The translations under genes were made by a program, and so were the position numbers. A stretch of 6,704 bases of DNA from NCBI GenBank assembly GCA_027069035.1, contig JALXFI010000153.1:1-6704 (forward strand). Direction: 5' to 3'. The notes below the pieces were generated by a model. The model searched no databases. It saw only the letters and a program-made list of their open reading frames with translations, and was not told where the DNA came from. This document shows positions 1 through 6,043 of this stretch, in pieces. The stretch is from a bacterium. Lineage in GTDB: Bacteria > Desulfobacterota > GWC2-55-46 > S146-80 > JALXFI01. The first letter of the stretch is position 1; each line of letters starts with the position of its first letter.

Positions 1-78
1 AAACCTTTTAAATGGGTTAAAACATCACAAGAGATTCTTGCAAAAGCAAAAAAACCACCAGTTGGGTTTAGTTTATAA
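1..78 (+). CDS. C-terminal end of a transposase, probably IS630 family (partial)
   Basis: An open frame enters from the left edge and ends at TAA 76-78, giving 25 residues that begin KPFKWVKTSQEILAKAKK. The pattern PFxWxKTxxEILAK near the extreme C-terminus is typical of IS630-type DDE transposases as I recall the family. The catalytic DDE residues would lie outside the window, so activity cannot be judged. The stop codon sits about 20 bp from a probable element end with CTAG, the preferred target of IS630 itself, which supports the assignment. With only 25 residues the family call is tentative; another DDE transposase family is possible. Confidence 0.6.
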   Translation, partial: KPFKWVKTSQEILAKAKKPPVGFSL

Positions 79-99
79 AATTAAGTTACGGGACACTAG
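79..99 (+). mobile_element. Probable right end of the IS630-like element
   Basis: Between the transposase stop and the next gene is a short non-coding stretch that includes TTACGGGACACTAG (86-99). IS630 elements usually end a few bases past the transposase stop and duplicate a TA inside CTAG on insertion; CTAG lies at 96-99. The matching left end is outside the window, so the terminal inverted repeat cannot be confirmed. The boundary is inferred from spacing and the CTAG only. Confidence 0.4.
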
Positions 100-128
100 T
101 TGTCAAATAACAACTATTTATATATTAT
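100..128 (+). promoter_or_regulatory. Candidate sigma-70 promoter for the cupin gene
   Basis: TTGTCA at 100-105 and TATTAT at 123-128 are separated by 17 bp. The -10 element ends only 4 bp before the ATG at 133, so a transcript from this promoter would be leaderless or almost so. That matches the absence of a Shine-Dalgarno sequence. The area is very AT-rich and other -10 registers exist (TATATT 121-126), so the exact element is uncertain. The -35 directly abuts the probable IS end. Confidence 0.4.
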
Positions 129-132
129 TATT

Positions 133-627
133 ATGATACTTCTTAAAAAGGAACTTCTTGACAGACTTGTAGAGGCATCGAGGACGTCAGCCAGAAAAAG
201 AATGAACTACAACCTTCATACCTCGCGGGATGAGGCGGTTCAGCGGTTTTTTAACGCAATGGAGACGGACACCTATATACGCCCTCATAGACATGTTGAA
301 CCTAACAAGTTTGAACTTTTTCTTTGTGTAAGGGGCAGGGGGGCGGTGGTAACCTTCAATGATGACGGCAATATTGACGATATTGCGCTTCTTTCTCCTA
401 ATGGTGAGTGCATGGGCGTTGAGATACCTTCTTATACATGGCATACGATAGTGTCACTAAGCCCGGGTACCGTGTTTTTTGAAGCAAAACAGGGGCCGTT
501 TGTTCCGATAAGTGATAAGGATTTTGCGCCATGGGCGCCTGATCCTTCGGACCCTGAATATACCGATTATCTGGAGAGGTTAAAGGAAAAAGCAGCCTCT
601 TTGGTGCCGGATCAGTATGCAGATTAA
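133..627 (+). CDS. wbuC: WbuC family cupin fold metalloprotein
   Basis: A 164-residue single-domain cupin. The first cupin motif is YIRPHRH (48-54) followed by FELF (60-63), giving probable metal ligands His52, His54 and Glu61. The second motif GVEIPSYTWHT (95-105) supplies His104. The C-terminal FFEAKQGPF and DKDFAPWAP stretches are hallmarks of the WbuC family, whose members commonly sit in O-antigen or exopolysaccharide loci; the reaction is not firmly established. I chose ATG 133 because family members start with a short leader like MILLKKELLD. The longer TTG-100 frame adds a low-complexity NNNYLYIII tail and begins at the IS junction. No Shine-Dalgarno is visible. The permease gene follows after 77 bp on the same strand. 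Family call is confident; substrate unknown. Confidence 0.85.
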   Translation: MILLKKELLDRLVEASRTSARKRMNYNLHTSRDEAVQRFFNAMETDTYIRPHRHVEPNKFELFLCVRGRGAVVTFNDDGNIDDIALLSPNGECMGVEIPSYTWHTIVSLSPGTVFFEAKQGPFVPISDKDFAPWAPDPSDPEYTDYLERLKEKAASLVPDQYAD

Positions 628-704
628 CCCCATATTTTTTTGCCTTTCTTTTTATTCTTATCTTTGTGCCACCAAACCAGAACCCTATCTTTGACTTTTA
701 TATA

Positions 705-1871
705 ATGCGAAAGATAGACAGGAACATAATAAGTCTTGGATGGGTTAGTTTTTTTACCGACCTCGGAAGTGAGATGATATTTCCCATCCTTCCTGCCTTC
801 CTTGCCGATGTGCTTGGGATTTCAAAATCATTGATAGGTCTTATCGAGGGTGTTGCGGAAAGCAGTTCAAGTATTCTTAAGGTCTTTTCCGGTTATTTGT
901 CCGACAGATTTGGTAGAAGAAAACCTATTGTATTTGCGGGTTACAGCCTTTCTGCCTTTACAAAGCCTTTGATTGCATTTGCAAACACATGGCAGATGGT
1001 CTTAGTTCTCCGTCTTTTTGACAGAACAGGCAAGGGGATACGCACATCTGCAAGGGATGCCATGATAGCAGACTACAGCAAGACCTATTTGCGAGGCAGG
1101 GCGTTTGGTTTCCATAGAACTATGGATAATCTTGGCGCTGTGCTGGGTACACTTATCTCTTTTCTTATCTTTTCTTATGTATCCGGCGAACCTTATCGTA
1201 CGGTCTTTCTCTTATCGGCTCTGCCTGGTGCGCTGGCTGTTGGAACCATCATGTTTTTTGTAAAAGAACAAAGCCCAGACCCGTTATTTGCAGAAGACAA
1301 GGTTGAGTTTAGTCTTGTTAAAGGTCTTGATAAAAGGTTTAAGTTTTTTCTCGGCGCCTCTGCCATATTTACATTCTCAAATTTCAGCTATGTATTCTTC
1401 CTTTTAAGGGCAAAAGAGGTCGGTGTGTCTGTGCATTTTCTTCCACTTATCTATCTTGTATATAATGTATCTTATCTATTATTTTCTTATCCGGCAGGTA
1501 TATTATCTGATAAAATAGGAAGAAAAGAGGTTGTAACTACTGGATATATCATATATTTTATCACATCGCTCGGGTTTGCAATGGCCACAAAGATATATCA
1601 GGTCTGGCTGCTTTTTGTTCTTTTTGGTCTTTTTCATGCCTTTACAGAAGGTGTTTCAAGGGCATTTGTCTCGGATATGGCAGATTCTTCTAAAAGGGCA
1701 ACGGCATTGGGTATATACCATACGATAATTGGCATTACAACCCTGCCGGCGGGCATATTTGCAGGTCTGGTATGGGATCACTTTGGTTCTGTCTATACAT
1801 TTTATTCAGGCGCATTTATAAGTTTTGTTGCGATAATTGTTCTTGTCTTTAAGGTAAGGGCACATGTATAA
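705..1871 (+). CDS. Major facilitator superfamily (MFS) permease
   Basis: A 388-residue inner-membrane transporter with about 12 hydrophobic segments. The MFS motif A is seen twice, as expected for the two six-helix halves: GYLSDRFGRR (63-72, loop 2-3) and GILSDKIGRK (265-274, loop 8-9). Between helices 4 and 5 lies DRTGKGIRTSARDAMIAD (106-123) followed by RGRAFGFHRTMD, a strongly charged signature shared by a group of poorly characterised bacterial MFS permeases. Substrate cannot be read from sequence; drug, sugar or metabolite efflux are all possible. ATG 705 is preferred over the in-frame GTG at 666 because MRKIDRNIISLGWVSFFTDLGSEM is the normal N-terminal start for such proteins. Neither start has a clear Shine-Dalgarno. 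The gene converges on the regulator gene with 69 bp between stops and no obvious hairpin terminator. Confidence 0.85.
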   Translation: MRKIDRNIISLGWVSFFTDLGSEMIFPILPAFLADVLGISKSLIGLIEGVAESSSSILKVFSGYLSDRFGRRKPIVFAGYSLSAFTKPLIAFANTWQMVLVLRLFDRTGKGIRTSARDAMIADYSKTYLRGRAFGFHRTMDNLGAVLGTLISFLIFSYVSGEPYRTVFLLSALPGALAVGTIMFFVKEQSPDPLFAEDKVEFSLVKGLDKRFKFFLGASAIFTFSNFSYVFFLLRAKEVGVSVHFLPLIYLVYNVSYLLFSYPAGILSDKIGRKEVVTTGYIIYFITSLGFAMATKIYQVWLLFVLFGLFHAFTEGVSRAFVSDMADSSKRATALGIYHTIIGITTLPAGIFAGLVWDHFGSVYTFYSGAFISFVAIIVLVFKVRAHV

Positions 1872-1940
1872 GTTTTGATTTGTTCTATTACTTTTCTTCT
1901 TTTTTTGATTAAGATTGCTGTATTTATAAAGTGCAATATC

Positions 1941-2897
1941 TTAAAAATATTGAGTTTGTCTCTTGTTTTGGCGTTCAGGCACTCGAATTGGTTTTGTAAA
2001 CTTAAGCCCTGCAAGACATGCCATGGGACTCTCGGCTTTTGACCATTTAACCTGTACGGTTCTGTGAAGGGTCAATCCGTTTATATAGACACTGATTGAA
2101 TTCCCAGGGATTAAGGGTTTACCGGAAAACCTTATCATCATGCCGTTTTGCGACATGTCCTCTGTTTTTGCAACAAATGGTGTTTTTTTGCTTGCCCTGT
2201 CGCCGAATATTAGGCAATACCCCTTCCGGTTTGTTCTTCTTTCTGTACGCATGTTTAATTTTTCCATACCAAAAAGACAGCCGCAATAAAGACATGATAT
2301 GTGGTTTTCCAAGTTGGATGTATCAACGTTGAAGGTCTGACTGCACGCAGGACAGTGTATTTCTTTCAATACCCCTTTTACCTTCGGAGTTAACCTGGTT
2401 TTTTGTGCAATCTTCTTATGCTCTCTAATTACAGAAGGCTGTTTCTTAACTTCTGGTTCGATTTTTGAGGCAACATGCATGGGAGGCTTTACAGGCCGGG
2501 TTTCATCTTTTAATGTGTTGTTAACTTCCTTAAGCAATTCAGATATATTAAATGGTTTGAGGATATATTTACATGAATTTTCATTTAAAAAATTAAGAAC
2601 CTTTGAATCCAGATTCCCTGTTATGAAGAGTACATTGTTTTTTAATTCAGGGACTTTCTTGATTATTTTGGAGTAAAGTTCCATACCATCCATTACAGGC
2701 ATGGATATATCCGTTATTACAAGGTCGTAGGTGCTTTCTTCTAATTTCTGTAATGCCTCCTCTCCATTTGAAGCAAGATCGACTTTATAGTCTGCATGGC
2801 TTAATATGTCAGAAAGCAGAGTCCTTATAAGGGATTCATCGTCAACGGCAAGTATCTGCTTTTTGTGTGTTGATGTCATAGTTTTAGCTAATTCCAT
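1941..2897 (-). CDS. Response regulator with receiver, zinc-ribbon and PilZ domains
   Basis: A 318-residue cytoplasmic signalling protein. The N-terminal receiver domain (about 13-130) has the acidic pair Asp19/Asp20, phospho-acceptor Asp63 in ITDISMP, switch Thr93 and Lys114 in LKPF, so it should be phosphorylatable. A charged linker (about 131-178) leads to a zinc-ribbon-like finger, Cys182/Cys185 and Cys202/Cys205, resembling MJ0042-type fingers. The C-terminal PilZ domain (about 216-305) keeps both c-di-GMP motifs: Arg220-xxx-Arg224 and DMSQNG (247-252, DxSxxG). Output is therefore probably ligand-dependent protein interaction, not DNA binding, as no helix-turn-helix is seen. The start at 2897 has GGAGAG about 12 nt upstream; Met7 is an alternative. 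No histidine kinase is in the window. The gene points away from the flippase gene, so control of the polysaccharide cluster is a contextual inference only. Confidence 0.9.
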   Translation of the reverse strand: MELAKTMTSTHKKQILAVDDESLIRTLLSDILSHADYKVDLASNGEEALQKLEESTYDLVITDISMPVMDGMELYSKIIKKVPELKNNVLFITGNLDSKVLNFLNENSCKYILKPFNISELLKEVNNTLKDETRPVKPPMHVASKIEPEVKKQPSVIREHKKIAQKTRLTPKVKGVLKEIHCPACSQTFNVDTSNLENHISCLYCGCLFGMEKLNMRTERRTNRKGYCLIFGDRASKKTPFVAKTEDMSQNGMMIRFSGKPLIPGNSISVYINGLTLHRTVQVKWSKAESPMACLAGLKFTKPIRVPERQNKRQTQYF

Positions 2898-2934
2898 AAA
2901 CTGATAAAACTCTCCGTCTTAATTTAACCGATAT

Positions 2935-2940
2935 ATTCTA
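2935..2940 (-). promoter_or_regulatory. Weak candidate -10 for the regulator gene
   Basis: On the minus strand TAGAAT (2940-2935) matches the sigma-70 -10 consensus at five of six positions. It would give a leader of about 30 nt that carries the GGAGAG ribosome site. The expected -35 position (2963-2958) reads AAAAAC, a poor match, and falls inside the palindromic element. This is a tentative call. Confidence 0.2.
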
Positions 2941-2968
2941 CCCAAAAACAGAGATAGGTTTTTGGGTA
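2939..2968. repeat. Perfect 11-bp inverted repeat, 8-nt loop
   Basis: TACCCAAAAAC (2939-2949) is exactly complementary to GTTTTTGGGTA (2958-2968), with an 8-nt spacer. It forms the left shoulder of the larger palindromic element and lies just over 40 bp upstream of the regulator start. There is no U-tract on either strand and no gene running into it, so a terminator role is unlikely. Confidence 0.8.
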
Positions 2969-3114
2969 AATTGGCAAGACGCTTTAAATGCAAGGCCGCA
3001 GGCGATTTTTCTTTTGAGGCGTACATAACTGGTACGGTGAGAAAGAAAATCGCCGAGAACACAGCAGTTAAAGATGTATTGCCAATTTCAAATCCCGCGA
3101 TAGTGAGATTTGGG
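2941..3114. mobile_element. MITE-like palindromic element with 5-bp flanking direct repeat
   Basis: This 174-bp stretch is symmetric about position 3027-3028. Matching pairs, from outside in, are CCCAAA/TTTGGG (2941-2946 and 3109-3114), AAATTGGCAA/TTGCCAATTT (2968-2977 and 3079-3088, perfect 10 bp), CTTTAAxTGC against GCAxTTAAAG, GGCGATTTT/AAAATCGCC (3001-3009 and 3046-3054), and a GTAC on each side of the centre (3021 and 3032). TTCTA occurs exactly at both borders (2936-2940 and 3115-3119), as a target-site duplication would. No transposase is encoded; a 63-codon frame inside (2962-3153) appears to be a by-product. The internal sequence resembles dispersed intergenic repeats I recall from Desulfobacterota-type genomes, which is memory and not a search. 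A large structured RNA or recombination site is the alternative. Confidence 0.55.
3089..3112. repeat. GATA-loop hairpin, copy 1 (imperfect)
   Basis: CAAATCCCGC (3089-3098), loop GATA (3099-3102), then GTGAGATTTG (3103-3112). The ten-position stem has one mismatch (C-A) and one G-U pair. It forms the right shoulder of the palindromic element and is a near copy of the hairpin at 3171-3196, differing by two transitions in the 3' arm. Confidence 0.65.
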
Positions 3115-3170
3115 TTCTATATTTTACATTATACACTAAAGGCCATACCTTAGTCTATTATAAACCCAAA

Positions 3171-3196
3171 CCAAATCCCGCGATAGCGGGATTTGG
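3171..3196. repeat. GATA-loop hairpin, copy 2 (perfect 11-bp stem)
   Basis: CCAAATCCCGC (3171-3181), loop GATA (3182-3185), GCGGGATTTGG (3186-3196). The stem is perfect and GC-rich in its inner half. Its only T-run downstream is TTTTT at about 3205, separated by CCTTAACA, and neither flanking gene is transcribed into it because they diverge. I read it as a repeat unit, possibly a REP/MITE end, and not as a terminator. Confidence 0.7.
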
Positions 3197-3233
3197 CCTT
3201 AACATTTTTGTTGACATAATCCTCAGTAGATAT

Positions 3234-3257
3234 CTGCAAGGATTGTTTTACTTGCAG
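3234..3257. repeat. 7-bp inverted repeat in the flippase upstream region
   Basis: CTGCAAG (3234-3240) and CTTGCAG (3251-3257) are perfect complements around a 10-nt spacer. The spacing would suit a dimeric regulator site or a small hairpin. Nothing else in the sequence assigns a role. The rest of 3197-3370 holds no gene that I can support, only a small AGGCT/AGCCT hairpin at 3311-3323. Confidence 0.4.
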
Positions 3258-3373
3258 TATTGGTGATGGTCATTTCCATAAAAGACAAAAAAATACGGCA
3301 AATAGATAAGAGGCTGCGAGCCTGTGTCTCCAATGTTTCAATGGTTGTTATGCGTTTTGGTTTTTTTGTTGCA

Positions 3374-3428
3374 GTCAACCTTTTTTGTCAAGATTATAGA
3401 CTTGACCCCCGGAGTTTTCAAGGTTGAC
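3374..3428. promoter_or_regulatory. Nested inverted repeats upstream of the flippase gene
   Basis: An outer pair, GTCAACCTT (3374-3382) and AAGGTTGAC (3420-3428), is a perfect 9-bp complement. Inside it lies a second pair, GTCAAG (3387-3392) and CTTGAC (3401-3406). The right outer arm overlaps the -35 hexamer of the flippase promoter (TTGACA 3424-3429). The arrangement could be an operator, a cruciform or paired activator sites; the GTCAA core recurs in all four arms. Function is inference. Confidence 0.45.
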
Positions 3429-3453
3429 ATGTTTTGGATAAAAACGATATTAT
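3424..3453 (+). promoter_or_regulatory. Sigma-70 type promoter of the flippase gene
   Basis: A consensus -35 TTGACA (3424-3429) and -10 TATTAT (3448-3453) are separated by 18 bp. Transcription would start near 3460, two or three bases before the ATG at 3463. This implies a leaderless or nearly leaderless message, consistent with the lack of any Shine-Dalgarno. The promoter probably drives the whole right-hand polysaccharide operon. Confidence 0.55.
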
Positions 3454-3462
3454 GCATTCAAA

Positions 3463-4947
3463 ATGCGCAATAAAAAGAAGCCAGATGAATCTCTTGGTTC
3501 AAAGGTAGTCAGAGGCGGGATATGGGTCTTTTCCCTTAGAATCCTTGAAAAGGGGCTCGGATTTGTAAGACTCATTATCCTTGCGCGGCTTCTCTCGCCC
3601 GATGATTTTGGGTTGTTTGGCATTGCATTGCTTACCATTTCCACACTTGAAACCTTCTCCCAGACGGGTTTTCAGACAGCCTTAATACAGAAAAAAGGAA
3701 ACATAACCGATTATCTCGATACTGCATGGACGGTTTCCGTAATAAGAAGTGCGCTTATTTTTGCCGTAATGTTTTTTTCTGCGCCTTATGTTGCGTTTTT
3801 TTTCAATACCCCGGAGGCCTCTCCAGTAATAAGGGTTATTGGCGCATCTATTTTATTGAGGGGGCTTACCAATATAAAGGTTGTCTATTTTCAAAAAGAT
3901 CTCGAATTTAATAAGCAGTTTTTGTATAAGCTCAGCATTTCTGCAGTGGATTTTGTTGTTGTGGTTGTCTCTGCACTTATCCTTGAAAATGTCTGGGCAT
4001 TGGTTTTGGGACTTATAGCAGGGGGAATTGCGGGGCTTTTGACGAGCTATTTAATAGATCCTTACAGACCGGCTTTTAGACTCAACATGGAAAAAGCAAG
4101 AGAGCTTTTTCATTTTGGCAAATGGGTCTTTGGGTCGAGTATGCTCGTATTCCTTGTAACCCAGGGTGACGATGCCCTGGTCGGCAAATTTCTGGGCATT
4201 ACAGCGCTTGGTTTTTACCAGATGGCTTATAAGATTTCAAATCTTCCGACAACTGAGATCGCTCATGTCATATCTCAGGTCACTTTTCCTGCATATGCTA
4301 AGATGCAGGAAAATATAAAACGCCTAAAAGAGTCTTACCTTAAGGTCTTGCAGTTAACGAGTTTCCTTTCTTTTATGGCTGCTTTCCTGATATTTATTTT
4401 ATCCGAAGACTTTACCCTTTTGATCTTAGGAGACAAATGGAGTCCTGTTGTGCCTGCAATAAAAATTCTTGCATTTGCAGGGCTTTTACGAGCGATTGCA
4501 TCAACAACCGGCCCTGTTTTTCAGGCATTGGGTTTGCCGGAAATTGGCACAAAGTGGCAGGCGGTAAGGTTTATAGTTATGCTTGTCTTTATATACCCTT
4601 TGACAGTAAGATTTGGAATACCGGGCACATCCTTTGTTGTATTGGCAAGTATTTTTATATCAGCTCTTGGTTTTAGTTTTGAAGCAATCAGGCTTACAAA
4701 ATGCAGAATAAAGGAGTTTATGAAAGTAGTGTTCTTTCCTTTCTTGTGCGGACTTGTTATGATTTTTGCTCTTTATCTTCTAAAAAATCTTTTTGAAGTA
4801 AATAATATTTTAGACCTGTTTAAATTCTCTGTTTTTGGTATAGCTGTATTTATTATAATGGCTTATGTATTTGACAAGCTATTTAATTACAAAATGTTTT
4901 TCTTGATTCAAAACAGCATTAATGCTATCAGAGGCATTAGGTCTTAA
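3463..4947 (+). CDS. Wzx-type lipopolysaccharide/exopolysaccharide flippase (PST family)
   Basis: A 494-residue polytopic inner-membrane protein with about 14 hydrophobic segments, the usual size and topology of WzxC/TuaB-like members of the MOP (MATE/PST/MurJ) superfamily. It would flip undecaprenyl-diphosphate-linked oligosaccharide repeat units from cytoplasm to periplasm. Family features include the N-terminal GGIWVFSLRILEKGLGFVR, ARLLSPDDFGLFGIA (41-55), DDALVGKFLGITALGFYQMA (236-255), FPAYAKMQ (275-282) and LGDKWSPVVP (322-331). ATG 3463 is the only reasonable start; no start codon exists between it and the in-frame stop at 3439. It lacks a Shine-Dalgarno, and the promoter ends nearly at the start codon. 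The methyltransferase gene follows 25 bp after the stop. The substrate cannot be inferred. Confidence 0.9.
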   Translation: MRNKKKPDESLGSKVVRGGIWVFSLRILEKGLGFVRLIILARLLSPDDFGLFGIALLTISTLETFSQTGFQTALIQKKGNITDYLDTAWTVSVIRSALIFAVMFFSAPYVAFFFNTPEASPVIRVIGASILLRGLTNIKVVYFQKDLEFNKQFLYKLSISAVDFVVVVVSALILENVWALVLGLIAGGIAGLLTSYLIDPYRPAFRLNMEKARELFHFGKWVFGSSMLVFLVTQGDDALVGKFLGITALGFYQMAYKISNLPTTEIAHVISQVTFPAYAKMQENIKRLKESYLKVLQLTSFLSFMAAFLIFILSEDFTLLILGDKWSPVVPAIKILAFAGLLRAIASTTGPVFQALGLPEIGTKWQAVRFIVMLVFIYPLTVRFGIPGTSFVVLASIFISALGFSFEAIRLTKCRIKEFMKVVFFPFLCGLVMIFALYLLKNLFEVNNILDLFKFSVFGIAVFIIMAYVFDKLFNYKMFFLIQNSINAIRGIRS

Positions 4948-4972
4948 GCCGTAGAATAGAGGTTGAAAGTTT

Positions 4973-5776
4973 ATGAGGGATTCTAAAAAACGGTTTAGTG
5001 ATAAGAAGATTAAGGATTACTATGAGGATGTGGCAAGAAAAAAAGGTGATGCCGATAATTACTGGGCGAAAGGTTTTTTTCAATCTCTCCTGATCGAAAA
5101 GATTGAGTTATTGCTGAAAGATGTTAATAAAAAAAATGTCTTAGATATCGGTTGTGGAGATGGCAGAGTAACTGCGTATCTCTCCTTAAATCATAATAAA
5201 ATAGTTGGAATGGATATCGCTTATACCAGGCTTTTAAGGGCAAAACAAAAAATCTTATCTGCATCAACATCTTCACTCTTCCTTCAGTCTTATGCTGAGA
5301 CTCAACTTTTTAAGGAAAATACCTTTGATCTTGTTGTGTGTACAGAGGTTCTTGAACACGTTCAGGATGATGATGCCCTGATTAAATCCATATCGTATTA
5401 TCTTAAAGATGATGGTCTCGCAATCATCAGTATTCCGACTGTGTCGTTGAGCCGTTATACCGATATGTACAAGTTTAAAAGACCGATCTATTTTGACCCC
5501 GTTGAGCACCTTAGGGAATATGCCTACTATAGGATTCCATGGTTTAAAAATGATTTTGTAAAGATAAGATATCTAATCGATAAATATAATAAATATGGAT
5601 TAACTGTTAAAAAAAAATATGGAGTTGGATTTGAACTGCCGTTAGCGGTTAAAAGGTATCTTTTGGGACGATTAATTGAGAAATGTGTAAGAAAAAAGAA
5701 AATCAACAGGATATTGTCTGCTATGCCGATATTAAGAAAGTTGTGCGTTTATACGGTTTTTGTTTTAAAGAAGTGA
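4973..5776 (+). CDS. Class I SAM-dependent methyltransferase
   Basis: A 267-residue soluble enzyme with a Rossmann-fold Methyltransf_11/12-like domain. Motif I is VLDIGCGDG (56-64), the SAM-ribose acidic residue is Asp81 in GMDIA, and FDLVVCTEVLEHV (118-130) is the motif IV region followed by DDGLAIISIP (146-155). The DPVEHLREY stretch (175-183) is common in methyltransferases of polysaccharide clusters. A basic C-terminal part (about 195-267) has hydrophobic patches and may contact membrane or glycan. Likely role, from context, is O-methylation of a sugar in the glycan or modification of its lipid-linked precursor; the acceptor is unknown. AGAGG lies 10 nt before the ATG. Local composition is AT-rich compared with the glycosyltransferase downstream, hinting at a different origin. 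Confidence 0.85.
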   Translation: MRDSKKRFSDKKIKDYYEDVARKKGDADNYWAKGFFQSLLIEKIELLLKDVNKKNVLDIGCGDGRVTAYLSLNHNKIVGMDIAYTRLLRAKQKILSASTSSLFLQSYAETQLFKENTFDLVVCTEVLEHVQDDDALIKSISYYLKDDGLAIISIPTVSLSRYTDMYKFKRPIYFDPVEHLREYAYYRIPWFKNDFVKIRYLIDKYNKYGLTVKKKYGVGFELPLAVKRYLLGRLIEKCVRKKKINRILSAMPILRKLCVYTVFVLKK

Positions 5777-5892
5777 GGATTATAAAACATATTTTGTAAG
5801 ATATCTCAGGTTATGGGCATTTGACATGCAAACTGAAAGCATCTGCCGCTTAATCAGGTATAAATTCATGTAAAGTTTTTGTGGGAGGTTTA

Positions 5893-5988
5893 ATGGCTGA
5901 TTCAAAGAATAAAGGGAAACACATAGAGGCTATTACACAATACTTTTTAGACCGTGTCAACAGGCCGGAAAGCTGGAAGATATTATAG
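5893..5988 (+). CDS. 31-residue orphan ORF, possibly a gene remnant
   Basis: A short frame of 31 codons ends at TAG 5986-5988 and is preceded by a strong ribosome site, GGGAGG (5883-5888), four bases before ATG. The peptide starts MADSKNKGKHIEAITQYF and ends RPESWKIL. Its start loosely resembles the N-terminus of the methyltransferase upstream (M-x-DSK, then I-x-x-Y-aromatic), so it could be the stub of a second methyltransferase that lost its body by deletion. Peptide-like stretches continue in other frames up to about 6013 (for example SILKKGIE before a stop), which also suits decay. It may equally be a genuine small protein or chance. I recognise no family. Confidence 0.35.
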   Translation: MADSKNKGKHIEAITQYFLDRVNRPESWKIL

Positions 5989-6043
5989 TATCCTTAAGAA
6001 AGGTATAGAATAAAGATATGACTGTTTTTAAGGTGTGCTTTAA

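Noticed and set aside
666..704. GTG start at 666 for the MFS permease.
   Set aside because: The added 13 residues do not resemble a family N-terminus and there is no ribosome site; ATG 705 gives the normal start.
3171..3215. Hairpin 3171-3196 as a rho-independent terminator.
   Set aside because: The T-run is separated by eight bases, and both neighbouring genes are transcribed away from it.
3211..3239. TTGACA at 3211-3216 as an upstream flippase promoter.
   Set aside because: The sequence at the expected -10 distance is CTGCAA or similar, with no consensus match.
3261..3333. Partial resemblance to a fluoride riboswitch (GGTGATGG, CCATAA, later a GGCTG...TCTCC stretch).
   Set aside because: The first stem does not pair properly, the conserved 3' core is not present in the right form, and the downstream gene is a flippase, not a fluoride exporter.
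2898..3462. Looked for a c-di-GMP riboswitch, because of the neighbouring PilZ protein, and for a JUMPstart element upstream of the polysaccharide genes.
   Set aside because: Neither the conserved c-di-GMP-I core strings nor the GGCGGTAG of JUMPstart is present.
5821..5864. TTGACA at 5821-5826 as a promoter for the short ORF or glycosyltransferase.
   Set aside because: No -10 at 16-18 bp; the nearest good match, TATAAA at 5859, is 32 bp away.
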